Shown here: piece after piece, positions 8,105 through 17,232 of the stretch
How the letters are laid out: each line of letters begins with the position of its first letter
Numbering within the stretch: position 1 is the stretch's first letter
Assembly: GCA_037445555.1 (NCBI GenBank)
Contig: JBBIKG010000002.1
Span: 62,001 to 126,000 of the forward strand
Reading direction: 5' to 3'
DNA from: JAAYJT01 sp037445555
GTDB taxonomy: Bacteria > Bacteroidota > Bacteroidia > Bacteroidales > JAAYJT01
DNA: 64,000 nucleotides
Position numbers and translations under genes: made by a program
Notes under the pieces: generated by a model
What the model was told of the DNA's origin: nothing
Databases searched by the model: none
What the model saw: the letters and a program-made list of their open reading frames with translations, nothing else

Positions 8105-10465
8105 TCAAAGTGTTTCGTGTTCGGTTCTCCGAATAATCTCATCCTGCAGTGCTGCACCAAGGTCGTTAAAATAATCGGAGTAGCCTGCCACCCGAACTAT
8201 CAGATCACGATATTTTTCAGGATTTTTCTGCGCGTCGCGCAAGGTATCGGCATCGACCACGTTGAATTGGATATGGTGGCCATCGAGCCTGAAATAGGTG
8301 CGAACGAGTGAAGCAAGCTTATTGACGGATTCTTCGTTACGAAAAAAAGCTGGAGAAAATTTCTGGTTGAGCAGTGTGCCTCCGGTTTTAATGTGATCGA
8401 TTTTCGATGCAGAAAGTAGAACTGCCACCGGCCCATTGGTATCAGCTCCCTGAACAGGGCTAATACCTTCGCTCAAAGGTTCATGAGCCAACCGCCCGTC
8501 GGGCATGGCTCCTAATTTGCTTCCGAAATACACGTGACTCGTAGTTGGCAGCATGTTGATCCGGAATACACCATTTCTGAAGGAAGGCCGGCCGTCAACT
8601 GCGTTGAAGAAAGAATTGAAAACCCTGGCAGCATGAATATCGGCTTCGTGGTTATTGTTTCCCCACTTCGGTGTTTCATAAATAAAACGGAATCGCCAAC
8701 TCTCATGAGTATTAAAATTCCGACCCAGAATGTTGACCAACGTGCTGAGCGATAATTCTTTTTTGTGATAAACCCATTGCTCAATCGATGCCAGATTATC
8801 GGTAATGCTACCTAATCCTACTCCCTGAATGTAGCTGGTGTTGTAGCGGGCACCCCCGCCATTATAATCGGTAGCATTTGCAATGCAATCATCAATAAAA
8901 AGAGAAAGAAACGGTGAAGGCATCATTTCAGCGTACAACTTCTCAATCTTTCGGTTGCCATCTATTTTGATGTCAATAAAATACCGAAGTTGTTTTTCGA
9001 ATGCTTCGTAGAATTCATCGAATGAATTGAAGCTATCCGGCTCTCCGGTGTTAAGTCCGGTTTGTATGCCTGTCAAAGGGTCCAGGCCGCCCTGCAAGGT
9101 TAGTTCAAGTACCTTGTTCAAGTTAAAGTACCCCGAAAGGGTGTATGCCTCCGTTCCAAAGGCGCCTGTTTCAACGCAGCCGCTGGCTCCTCCTGCCCGG
9201 GCATCAGTGAGGGATTTTCCTTGTCGCAACAGCTGCATTACTATCGTATCTGCATTGAAGAATGAGGGCTGGCCAAATCCTGTCCTGATGATTTCAATGG
9301 CACGTTTTACGAATCGTTCCGGGCTGCGTTTGCTTACAAGCACCATAGAGCTTGGCTGTAACAGGCGCATTTCCTCAATCACATCAAGCAGTATAAAGGT
9401 GAGTTCATTAACCGCATCCCCTCCCTCTGAGTTCAGACCACCCAGGTTTATCAGTGCAAAGTCGGTGTAGGTGTTGCTCTCCAGGGCTGTGACCCCCATT
9501 TTGGGAGGCGAGGGATGGTTGTTAAATTTAATCCAAAAGGCTTGTAAAAGTTCTTTTGCTCTCTGCGGAGTTAAATGACCACGCTCAATATCGGCCTTGT
9601 AGAAAGGATAAAGATGTTGATCAAGCCGGCCTGGGTTGAATGAGTCCCAGGGATTTAGCTCTGTAATCACACCTACATGTATGAACCAGTAGTGTTGTAA
9701 GGCTTCATGGAAGGTTTCAGGTGCATTTTCAGGCACCCTTCTGCAAACACTTATTATATCAAGTAACTCATCCCTGCGCGACTCATTTTTCTCCCCTTTC
9801 AGAAACTCTTCAAGTTTATTAACATGCCGCCTTGCAAAACCGATAGCTGCCTGAGCCACAATCTCCATGGCTAGTAGTTGATCAAGCTTCTGTCTTTTTG
9901 CCGGGTCATTGCATGTCTCAACGTTTTGTCTTGCACCACGTATATCAGCAAGCAGATCTTTGATTCCTTTGCCGAATAACTTGCTTCCGGCCACAGTATG
10001 GCCTGGTGCACGCTGCTCCTGAAACTCTGTAAACACCCCAGCCGAGTAGGCTTTTTTCCAATCATCACTCATTGTAGCAAAAACATGGTCGCGCATCGAT
10101 CTGCCTTTCCAGAATGGTATGATTCTGTCCCGATAGGTATCACGTGTTTGCTTATCAACCCTGAAAGACACTTTTGGCCGGGAGTTAATGACATCCAGGT
10201 CCTCAAGCGAATGAAGACATATTTCGGGAAAGGTGGGTGCTGCCTTGGGCTGGGGACCGCGTTCGCCCACTATCAGTTCTCCGGGTTGAATGCATAAGGA
10301 TTTATTCTCCATTATGTATCTGAATGCCAACGCACGCTGAACCGGCACAGGCAGGGATGGGTCGAGTGTTTCATAGAAATCGGTCACAAGTAGTGCTCTC
10401 TCAGCCGACATGGTGTTGGTCGCATCAAGGCTATTTTTTCTAAGGGTTGATATACGCTCGTTCAT
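8105..10465 (-). CDS. hypD: trans-4-hydroxy-L-proline dehydratase (glycyl-radical enzyme)
   Basis: Dehydrates trans-4-hydroxy-L-proline to pyrroline-5-carboxylate, which ProC then reduces to proline; oxygen-sensitive and cytosolic. From the ATG at 10465 the product has 786 residues. The thiyl-radical loop SGCVETG carries Cys430 and Glu432; the glycyl-radical loop RVAGYSDYF carries Gly761. Residues I recall as substrate contacts in Clostridioides difficile HypD all have counterparts, offset evenly: FTEFQEQRAPGHTV, WDSFNPGRLD, YTDFA, GYFNLNKV and MLPTTSH. This separates it from pyruvate formate-lyase and from diol or choline lyases. A TTG at 10480 would overlap the activase stop by 4 nt. No proC is in the window. 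Confidence 0.92.
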   Translation of the reverse strand: MNERISTLRKNSLDATNTMSAERALLVTDFYETLDPSLPVPVQRALAFRYIMENKSLCIQPGELIVGERGPQPKAAPTFPEICLHSLEDLDVINSRPKVSFRVDKQTRDTYRDRIIPFWKGRSMRDHVFATMSDDWKKAYSAGVFTEFQEQRAPGHTVAGSKLFGKGIKDLLADIRGARQNVETCNDPAKRQKLDQLLAMEIVAQAAIGFARRHVNKLEEFLKGEKNESRRDELLDIISVCRRVPENAPETFHEALQHYWFIHVGVITELNPWDSFNPGRLDQHLYPFYKADIERGHLTPQRAKELLQAFWIKFNNHPSPPKMGVTALESNTYTDFALINLGGLNSEGGDAVNELTFILLDVIEEMRLLQPSSMVLVSKRSPERFVKRAIEIIRTGFGQPSFFNADTIVMQLLRQGKSLTDARAGGASGCVETGAFGTEAYTLSGYFNLNKVLELTLQGGLDPLTGIQTGLNTGEPDSFNSFDEFYEAFEKQLRYFIDIKIDGNRKIEKLYAEMMPSPFLSLFIDDCIANATDYNGGGARYNTSYIQGVGLGSITDNLASIEQWVYHKKELSLSTLVNILGRNFNTHESWRFRFIYETPKWGNNNHEADIHAARVFNSFFNAVDGRPSFRNGVFRINMLPTTSHVYFGSKLGAMPDGRLAHEPLSEGISPVQGADTNGPVAVLLSASKIDHIKTGGTLLNQKFSPAFFRNEESVNKLASLVRTYFRLDGHHIQFNVVDADTLRDAQKNPEKYRDLIVRVAGYSDYFNDLGAALQDEIIRRTEHETL

Positions 10466-10476
10466 ATCGTTATTTT

Positions 10477-11280
10477 TCAACCTCCGATGCTAACCACCGG
10501 TGCCAGGTTACTAAAAAATGTTCTGATTTCTGAAGCCCGTTGCCCATCATAGGATGAAGCAGCATCAAGGGGATTGTTTTGTTTGAGCTGATGGTACTTT
10601 CTTGAGGCCGTATTATGAAACGGCAACAAATCAATACGTGGGAAGGGAGGCAGAGATTGAATAAAATCATGCAATTGCCTGATATTCGTTTCTGAATCGG
10701 AAATTTCGGGTACCAAAGGGATACGTAGATGCACTTTTGATCCGGCCGAGAGCAAATAGCGCAGATTTCTGATAATCTGCTGGTTGTGGGTTCCGGTATA
10801 TGCAAAATGTGCTTTGGAATCCATGATCTTCAGGTCGTATAGAAACAAGTCGGTAAGTGAGATAATGCGCTCAAATGAATCCTGGCTGGCATATCCACAG
10901 GTATCCACGGCAGTATGTAACCCATATCCATGGCATGCTGACAGAAGTTCAGTAAGAAAATCGACCTGGTTCAGGGGTTCACCTCCCGAGAAGGTCACTC
11001 CTCCCCCCGACTCTTCATAAAAAGCGACATCCATGAGTACTCGTTCCATCACTTGTTCCACTGTCATCCAGGTTCCTACCATTTCCGTCTTCACATAGGT
11101 TTTCTCACCCACACGAAATGTCTTTATCATGGGTTCAGGATCCGGATGGTGGCTTTCAGGATTATGACACCAGGTGCAACGCAATGGACAGCCCTTCAGA
11201 AACACAGTTGTACGTATTCCCGGACCATCGTGCACAGAAAAACTGCGGATATCAAAGACAAGCCCTTGCAAGAGTATCAA
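10477..11280 (-). CDS. hypE: glycyl-radical enzyme activase (HypD-activating radical SAM enzyme)
   Basis: Uses S-adenosylmethionine and a [4Fe-4S] cluster to place the glycyl radical on HypD. The activase signature is at residues 31-38 (CPLRCTWC: Cys31, Cys35, Cys38), with GPGIRTTVF just before and SGGEP after. At 267 residues it is short: the stretch between CHNPE and SGGEP holds no extra cysteines, so the ferredoxin-like insert found in many such activases is missing. The frame opens just after a stop, so the start must be TTG (11280, or 11271). It precedes hypD by 11 nt. The symbol follows usage for HypD partners. Confidence 0.85.
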   Translation of the reverse strand: MILLQGLVFDIRSFSVHDGPGIRTTVFLKGCPLRCTWCHNPESHHPDPEPMIKTFRVGEKTYVKTEMVGTWMTVEQVMERVLMDVAFYEESGGGVTFSGGEPLNQVDFLTELLSACHGYGLHTAVDTCGYASQDSFERIISLTDLFLYDLKIMDSKAHFAYTGTHNQQIIRNLRYLLSAGSKVHLRIPLVPEISDSETNIRQLHDFIQSLPPFPRIDLLPFHNTASRKYHQLKQNNPLDAASSYDGQRASEIRTFFSNLAPVVSIGG

Positions 11281-11421
11281 GATTTAGGTAAACAGTAAAA
11301 AGAAAAGGAGGGGTGAAAACAAGCGACGGTATCAGCACATCAAGCAGGCAAAGAGACCCTTGCCGTTATTGTGGTATAGTGTGGATGTAAACCGAGCCCT
11401 CATCGATAAGGTGATTTTCTA

Positions 11422-11453
11422 CAAAAATACAACTTTCAAATGCGAACAGCAAA
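11422..11453 (-). promoter_or_regulatory. promoter of the hypE-hypD operon
   Basis: On the minus strand TTTG (11453-11450), a 20-nt spacer and TATTTTTG (11429-11422) match both promoter elements. RNA would start near 11415, leaving a leader of about 135 nt before hypE. It lies in the 200-nt gap after the nitroreductase gene, so hypED can be expressed apart from it. Confidence 0.7.
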
Positions 11454-11480
11454 TTCCTGATTCAAATTTTTTGTATGTAA

Positions 11481-12398
11481 TCACCGGAAATTCACTGAAG
11501 CAAAGGTTCGCCTGATGCCTTTGTGAAAAGGGCGCATAGGATACCCAACGATCAAAAAGAGGCCTTCACGGCTTCGGTGCTTTATACCCCACCTTGTGCG
11601 GAATGATGTGGCCTTTTGTCCATTCTGTATCATTGGATGTATGCCTCCTATCATGCAAGTTCCGAGCCCGAGCGACTCGGCCGCCATCATAGCATACGTG
11701 GCGGCAATTATCGGGTCTGCAGGATCGCAGTAGGCTGTTCCATAAAAATAAAACATCAGCGGAGCATCATAGGTAACATTGTTTACACCTTGATCCATAC
11801 TGCCCACATAAATATCAAAAAGAGGCTTCACAAAGCCCTTGAAAAGTTCTCCCGTTTGCTTACCCCAAAATGGCCTCATGGCATATATGAACCACCGAGA
11901 TGTCATCCATTTCATTCCTCGGAGGTATTCACAATAGTCAATGGCAAAGGACCTGACTTTTTCCTTTGAGTCCAATACCATCACATAAACATCAGATGGG
12001 GGGATTCCCATGGGTGCAGTTGTTGCTGTCTCTAATATTTTATCGATTAGAGTGCGAGGCACAGGATCGCTTTTGAATTCTCGAATACTCCTTCTACGTT
12101 TGAGTAGTGCATAAAGCGCCTCATAATTAGCTGATTGTGATAATTCCGGCAGATCAAAAATATCGTCCACACTTATCTCTCTGCCCTGTATTGTGATGGC
12201 CCCTGTCGGGCAAACCGCCATGCAATGGCCACACCCAACGCAACCGAGCGGAGAGGTGATGTTAATTTCAATATTCTCATCATTGAATTGAAGATCAAAC
12301 CCCTTGCAGATATTAACGCATAATTTACATCGGGTGCATTTTTCACTATCAATGGTTACCGTGCACGTTTCATTTGTTCTTGATGTGGGAGTGGCCAT
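11481..12398 (-). CDS. ferredoxin-nitroreductase fusion protein
   Basis: 305 residues. The N-terminal bacterial-type ferredoxin has two CxxCxxCxxxC motifs (Cys21/24/27/31 and Cys53/56/59/63), enough for two [4Fe-4S] clusters. The C-terminal half is an FMN nitroreductase fold starting near residue 95 with RRSIREF (102-108) and ending with VGYP. Such fusions pass electrons from the clusters to flavin; substrates vary and none can be read from sequence. It lies upstream of hypED on the same strand and divergent from aspA-hydF, suggesting an anaerobic redox role. That link is inference. Confidence 0.85.
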   Translation of the reverse strand: MATPTSRTNETCTVTIDSEKCTRCKLCVNICKGFDLQFNDENIEINITSPLGCVGCGHCMAVCPTGAITIQGREISVDDIFDLPELSQSANYEALYALLKRRRSIREFKSDPVPRTLIDKILETATTAPMGIPPSDVYVMVLDSKEKVRSFAIDYCEYLRGMKWMTSRWFIYAMRPFWGKQTGELFKGFVKPLFDIYVGSMDQGVNNVTYDAPLMFYFYGTAYCDPADPIIAATYAMMAAESLGLGTCMIGGIHPMIQNGQKATSFRTRWGIKHRSREGLFLIVGYPMRPFHKGIRRTFASVNFR

Positions 12399-12475
12399 GA
12401 TAATATATTTTTGAAATTCAGAGTGGATGGATCAGGAAGACGATTCTGCCTATAGGCCAGCATAAGTCCAGTCGA

Positions 12476-12494
12476 ATTTGAAGGTACTTCAAAT
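12476..12494. repeat. 19-bp interrupted palindrome between divergent genes
   Basis: ATTTGAAG (12476-12483), GTA, CTTCAAAT (12487-12494) is a perfect 8-bp inverted repeat. It covers the -33 TTTG of the aspA promoter and overlaps a TATATTTG -7-like element (12497-12490, minus) for the nitroreductase gene. A regulator bound here could control both directions. The TTGA and TCAA half-sites recall CRP/FNR-type sites but are 7 nt apart rather than 6. Confidence 0.6.
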
Positions 12495-12507
12495 ATACTT
12501 ACATTTG
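12477..12507 (+). promoter_or_regulatory. promoter of aspA-hydF
   Basis: TTTG (12477-12480), a 19-nt spacer and TACATTTG (12500-12507) match the consensus at both elements. RNA would begin near 12514, about 12 nt before the start codon at 12526, so the leader is very short. Confidence 0.75.
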
Positions 12508-12525
12508 TACTGATAAAAAAAGATT

Positions 12526-13965
12526 ATGCGTATAGAATCTGATTTGATTGGCGAGGTTGAAATACCGACAGGCGCCCTTTACGGAATACATTCTGTACGC
12601 GCTGTCATAAATTTCCCTGCCAATCAACCTTTTCATCTCGAGTGGTACAAGGCCCTGGGGATAGTAAAACAAGCCTGTTATAATACCGCCCGGCGTTTCA
12701 GGCAAGTTGCCAGCAGTAAGGGATTGGAAAAAAAGCTACCGCCAACAGTGCCATCAACTGAGATACTTGACAGCATGGCCCATGTTGCCTCAAAAATATA
12801 CCGTGGAGAATATTTTGAGTATTTCATCATACCGGGAATCAGCGGAGGAGCTGGCACAAGTATGAATATGAATGTGAATGAGATTATTGCCAACGCCGCG
12901 CTCCAAGAGCTGGGTTACAAACCGGGTGATTACCATAAGATTGATCCCGTAGAAGATGCCAATATCTTTCAGTCAACCAATGACGTTGTGCCCACTGCAT
13001 TAAAAGTCGCAGCCATGTTCCTGCTGGCAGAACTGGAAAACAACATAAATCTTATGCGAAGTGAAGTGGAGAGGATTGAAGGCCGGCACAGATATTCGCT
13101 ACGTATAGGGTATACACAGATGCAGGAAGCTGTTCCCACCTCCTACGGCAAAATGTTCTCATCCTGGTCCGAAGCTTTCTCACGCGATTGGTGGAGAATT
13201 TCAAAGTGTGTGGAGCGGCTTAAGCTGGTAAACCTGGGAGGTGGAGCAATTGGAACAGGCTTGACACTGCCAAGGTTTTTTATAATGGAGGTAGTGCAGG
13301 AACTGCAGCGACTAACTGATCTGCCGGTGGCCCGAAGTGAAAACCCGGCGGATGCCACAAGCAACCTCGACTCGTTAGTTGAGGTTCACTCGATAGTGAA
13401 AGCCCTGGCAGTAAATCTCGAAAAATTTACCGCTGACATTCGGTTGCTTGCTTCTGACATTGCTGGCAAACAACTGATTATTCCATCGCGCCAGGCCGGA
13501 AGCAGCATTATGCCTGGCAAGGTAAATCCGGTGATTCCTGAATACATAATCGGTTGCACTCACCAGGTTTACAGCAATGACATACTTATCACCAGCCTGT
13601 GCGCCCAGGGTTGCCTCGAGCTGAATGCCTATACTCCGGTTATCGGGCACGCATTGCTTGGCAGCCTTAAATTACTAAACGGGATGTGCAAAAGTTTGGT
13701 TAATAATCTTTTAAAGGACCTGGATGTAGATGTCTCTTCGTCTTTCGACCGGCTACTTTGCAGCCCTACCATTGTTACCGCACTCATCCCATACATCGGG
13801 TATCATCAGGCTGAAAAACTGGCTCTGTTCATGAAGCAACATAAATGTAATATCGGTGCCGCCAATGAAGAATTAAAAGTGGTTCATCCTCACAAACTTT
13901 CCGAAGTTTTGTTACCGTCGAACTTGCTGAAGCTTGGCTACAGCCTAACCGACTTACCGGAATAG
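12526..13965 (+). CDS. aspA: aspartate ammonia-lyase-like enzyme
   Basis: Member of the aspartase/fumarase superfamily; aspartases split aspartate into fumarate and ammonium. 479 residues, family length. Signatures: GGAGTSMNMNVNE (107-119), STND (150-153), and the mobile loop GSSIMPGKVNPV (325-336), whose Ser-Ser carries the catalytic base. The helix usually reading GRTHLQDA or GRTQLQDA here reads GYTQMQEAVPTSYG (195-208), so it is a divergent branch. Only 6 nt separate it from hydF; I recall the same pairing beside hydE and hydG in other Bacteroidota. Ammonium supply for H-cluster assembly is a possible role, inferred only. Confidence 0.8.
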   Translation: MRIESDLIGEVEIPTGALYGIHSVRAVINFPANQPFHLEWYKALGIVKQACYNTARRFRQVASSKGLEKKLPPTVPSTEILDSMAHVASKIYRGEYFEYFIIPGISGGAGTSMNMNVNEIIANAALQELGYKPGDYHKIDPVEDANIFQSTNDVVPTALKVAAMFLLAELENNINLMRSEVERIEGRHRYSLRIGYTQMQEAVPTSYGKMFSSWSEAFSRDWWRISKCVERLKLVNLGGGAIGTGLTLPRFFIMEVVQELQRLTDLPVARSENPADATSNLDSLVEVHSIVKALAVNLEKFTADIRLLASDIAGKQLIIPSRQAGSSIMPGKVNPVIPEYIIGCTHQVYSNDILITSLCAQGCLELNAYTPVIGHALLGSLKLLNGMCKSLVNNLLKDLDVDVSSSFDRLLCSPTIVTALIPYIGYHQAEKLALFMKQHKCNIGAANEELKVVHPHKLSEVLLPSNLLKLGYSLTDLPE

Positions 13966-13971
13966 AATCAC

Positions 13972-15210
13972 ATGAGACAAAGAGGAAAAGATACAAAACC
14001 GCATATTGGTATTTTTGGCAGGCGAAACAACGGGAAAAGTTCACTGATCAATGCGCTTGCCGGGCAAGATATTGCCATCGTGAGCGATATACCCGGTACA
14101 ACCACTGATCCGGTAACAAAATCGATAGAAATACACACGCTCGGGCCGGTGATACTTGTAGACACGGCAGGCATCGACGATTCGGGCGAACTGGGTTTAA
14201 AAAGAATTGAGCGAACCAATCAGATTCTTAAAATTATTGATCTGGCTGTATTGGTAATTGCCGAAAACCTGTTTGGCAACATTGAGACAGACCTGATTGT
14301 ACAATTTAAAAAAAATGAGACTCCTTTTATAATCCTACATAACAAGTCTGATCAACAAACCCTTGCTGCGGATCTGAAAGCTCAGATGCTTGAACAATAT
14401 CAAACGCCCATCCTTGAATTTTCATCCATACGCCCACTGCCCGGACAGGTCGAAGACCTGATAGAAGCCCTGAAAAGCAGTATGCCTGAATCGGCCATGG
14501 TCAGAAAAACACTTGTGGGCGACCTGATACGCTACGGTGATGTGGTTTTGTTGATAACTCCTATTGACATCGAAGCACCCGAGGGCAGGTTGATTCTCCC
14601 ACAGGTACAGGTCATCCGTGATATTCTGGATCACGACGGGGTTGCCGTGGTGGTAAAAGAAAGGGAGGTGGATGCCCACATCCGGCGCATGACACCCAGG
14701 CCTACGCTGGTCATCACCGACAGCCAGGTGTTTCCGAAAGCTGATGCAGCAGTTCCAAAAGACATACCGCTGACAAGTTTCAGCATTTTGCTTGCCCGCC
14801 AGAAAGGTAATTTTGAGGAATATCTTAAAGGAACCCCGCAAATCAGTAAATTGCGCGATGGAGACCGGCTTCTAATCCTCGAATCATGCACGCATCATGC
14901 CACCTGCGATGATATAGGCCGTGTCAAGATACCACGCTGGCTCGAAAATTTCACAGGCAAAAAACTGGAATACGATGTGGTGGCAGGCTTATCCGCCATA
15001 ACGCGTAATATCAGCGAATATGCCCTGGTGATTCAGTGCGGCGGGTGCATGATTACACGTAAACAGCTCTTTAACCGTCTGAAATCAGCCATCGAAGCGG
15101 GTGTTCCGGTAACTAACTACGGAATGGCTATAGCGTATGTTCATGGTATCTACCACAGGGCTGTTGAGCCTTTCACTCACGAAAGAGACGAAACTGGGGA
15201 TTACCTGTAG
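13972..15210 (+). CDS. hydF: [FeFe]-hydrogenase H-cluster maturation GTPase
   Basis: Scaffold and GTPase that receives the di-iron precursor and transfers it to the hydrogenase apoprotein. 412 residues in three parts: GTPase domain with P-loop GRRNNGKS (16-23), PGTTTDP (41-47), DTAG (64-67) and NKSD (124-127); a dimerisation domain; and a cluster domain with CTHH (306-309, Cys306 and His308) and CGGC (356-359), the CxH...CxxC pattern of the HydF [4Fe-4S] site. The other maturases HydE and HydG and the hydrogenase itself are not in the window. It is the second gene of the aspA transcript. Confidence 0.95.
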   Translation: MRQRGKDTKPHIGIFGRRNNGKSSLINALAGQDIAIVSDIPGTTTDPVTKSIEIHTLGPVILVDTAGIDDSGELGLKRIERTNQILKIIDLAVLVIAENLFGNIETDLIVQFKKNETPFIILHNKSDQQTLAADLKAQMLEQYQTPILEFSSIRPLPGQVEDLIEALKSSMPESAMVRKTLVGDLIRYGDVVLLITPIDIEAPEGRLILPQVQVIRDILDHDGVAVVVKEREVDAHIRRMTPRPTLVITDSQVFPKADAAVPKDIPLTSFSILLARQKGNFEEYLKGTPQISKLRDGDRLLILESCTHHATCDDIGRVKIPRWLENFTGKKLEYDVVAGLSAITRNISEYALVIQCGGCMITRKQLFNRLKSAIEAGVPVTNYGMAIAYVHGIYHRAVEPFTHERDETGDYL

Positions 15211-15298
15211 AGGAGACTCTTTGTTTTAAACAGCAATATAATTTTTATTCTAAGGAATTGCCTCTATATTTGTCCGAACGAGAATAAAACTCACTATT

Positions 15299-17215
15299 AT
15301 GCGCACCATTCCATCCTTTTTTGAATTCTATGCTGAAAAATACAGCAACAATCCTCTGATGTGGGAAAAACGTACAACCGTCTTCGAGCCACTGACCTAT
15401 GCCGAAATGCAGCAATTGGTGCACCGGTTTGCCGCAGGGCTGCTTTCGATGGGCCTGAAGCCTGGTGACCGGGTGGCGCTGCTCTCTGAAGGGCGCAATT
15501 ACTGGGTGATGAGTGAACTTGGGATTGTGTATTGCCGGGCAATATGCGTTCCGCTTTCGGTTAGGCTGGATGAACTAAGCGACATTCGTTTCAGGATGGC
15601 GCATTCAGGCTGCCGGTTTGCTGTCGTATCAGGACGCCAGTTTCAAAAAATCGCCAGGGTTTTTGATCAGCTTCCGGAGATTGAAAAAATCATCGTCCTT
15701 GATCCGGTTAATGAGAGTAATGACAAGCTCATTGACGTGTCACAGCTACTTTCGTCAGGCGATGAATTCGTGTCAAAATTTCCCGACAAACTCAAGGAAG
15801 TTTATACCTCAGTGCAGGAAAACGACCTTGTGAATATTAGCTACACCTCGGGCACTACTGCTGATCCGAAAGGTATCATGCTCACTCACCGGAATTATAC
15901 CTCCAATGTAGAACAAGCTACATCGCTCATGGACATCCCTCCTACATACAGGACATTGCTTATCTTGCCCTGGGATCATGCCTTTGCCCATACCGCAGGC
16001 ATATACTGCTTCATGAGCCAGGGGGCCAGTATGGCTTCTGTGCAGCTTGGTAAAACAGCCATGGAAACCTTGAAAAATATCCCTATAAATATACGGGAAA
16101 TAAAGCCAAACTTATTGATGAGTGTACCCGTACTTGCAAAAAATTTCAGAAATAACATCGAAAAATCTATACGGGACAAAGGGAAGTTCCTTTTTTCGCT
16201 TTTCAATTTCGCGCTCAAAACAGCATATAAATATAACAAGGAAGGCTTCAATAAAGGCTCGGGGTTCACTTTTTTTTACAAACCCCTTTACTGGCTGTTC
16301 GATAAGATTATTTTCAAGAAAATCAGGCAGGGCTTTGGAGGTCAACTCGATTTTTTTATTGGCGGGGGTGCGCTGCTTGATATTGAGCTGCAGCGTTTCT
16401 TCTACGCTGTTGGAATGCCAATGTTTCAAGGATATGGACTTTCAGAGGCCTCTCCAATTATTTCATCCAACGCACTTAAAAAACACAAATTAGGTTCTTC
16501 GGGATTTTTAGTAAAAAATCTTGAATTAAAAATTGTTGATAACGAAGGAAAAGAACTCCCTATCGGCCAAAAAGGCGAAATTATTGTTAAAGGCGAAAAT
16601 GTGATGGCTGGCTACTGGAAAAATGAAAAAGCCACGGCAGAAACCATCAGGGATGGCTGGCTATACACAGGGGATATGGGTTATTTAGACAAGGACGGGT
16701 TTCTCTATGTGCTCGGCCGTTTCAAGAGTCTGCTCATAGCCAGCGACGGAGAGAAATACAGCCCCGAGGGAATTGAAGAGCACATGATTAATCATAGCTA
16801 CAATATTGAGCAGGTGATGCTCCATAACAATCAGAACCCATTCACTGTGGCATTGATTTTCCCGAAAAAAGACGCCCTGCGACGCTACCTGAATCACCAC
16901 CAGATTGATCCGGCAAGCGAAGAAGCCGCTCAGACCATTGTTCGACTAATTGCATCCGATATAAACGCCTACCGTAAAGCAGGCAGATTTGAAGGTGAAT
17001 TCCCTGAAAGATGGATACCCAGCGCATTTGCATTGTTAGAAGAAGGCTTTACTGCAGAAAATCAACTTCTTAACAGTACAATGAAGATGATTCGCGGTAA
17101 GATCACCGAGCGATATGCCGATTTGATAGCATCTCTGTACACCCCATCGGGCAAGGAAATCAGCAGCGAACACAACCTGAAAGTTGCACGGAGTATGTAT
17201 ACAAAAAATAGCTAA
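15299..17215 (+). CDS. long-chain acyl-CoA synthetase (AMP-forming)
   Basis: Activates fatty acids to acyl-CoA through an acyl-adenylate. 638 residues. Motifs of the adenylate-forming family: YTSGTTADPKG (182-192), GYGLSE (378-383), TGD (457-459) and GRFKSLLIASDGEKYSP (473-489), where the usual K/N-rich hinge is present. Chain-length preference cannot be read. A TATATTTG -7 element (15265-15272) lies 27 nt before the start without a clear -33. It is one of two such enzymes here; the other (47057-48670) is about 100 residues shorter and clearly separate in sequence. Confidence 0.9.
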   Translation: MRTIPSFFEFYAEKYSNNPLMWEKRTTVFEPLTYAEMQQLVHRFAAGLLSMGLKPGDRVALLSEGRNYWVMSELGIVYCRAICVPLSVRLDELSDIRFRMAHSGCRFAVVSGRQFQKIARVFDQLPEIEKIIVLDPVNESNDKLIDVSQLLSSGDEFVSKFPDKLKEVYTSVQENDLVNISYTSGTTADPKGIMLTHRNYTSNVEQATSLMDIPPTYRTLLILPWDHAFAHTAGIYCFMSQGASMASVQLGKTAMETLKNIPINIREIKPNLLMSVPVLAKNFRNNIEKSIRDKGKFLFSLFNFALKTAYKYNKEGFNKGSGFTFFYKPLYWLFDKIIFKKIRQGFGGQLDFFIGGGALLDIELQRFFYAVGMPMFQGYGLSEASPIISSNALKKHKLGSSGFLVKNLELKIVDNEGKELPIGQKGEIIVKGENVMAGYWKNEKATAETIRDGWLYTGDMGYLDKDGFLYVLGRFKSLLIASDGEKYSPEGIEEHMINHSYNIEQVMLHNNQNPFTVALIFPKKDALRRYLNHHQIDPASEEAAQTIVRLIASDINAYRKAGRFEGEFPERWIPSAFALLEEGFTAENQLLNSTMKMIRGKITERYADLIASLYTPSGKEISSEHNLKVARSMYTKNS

Positions 17216-17232
17216 ACCAGATGCCTCTGGTT
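17215..17232. terminator. hairpin between convergent stop codons
   Basis: AACCAGA (17215-17221), loop TGCC, TCTGGTT (17226-17232) is a perfect 7-bp stem lying between the acyl-CoA synthetase and maf stop codons. Read on the minus strand it is followed after a few bases by a run of T, so it best serves maf. Confidence 0.5.
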
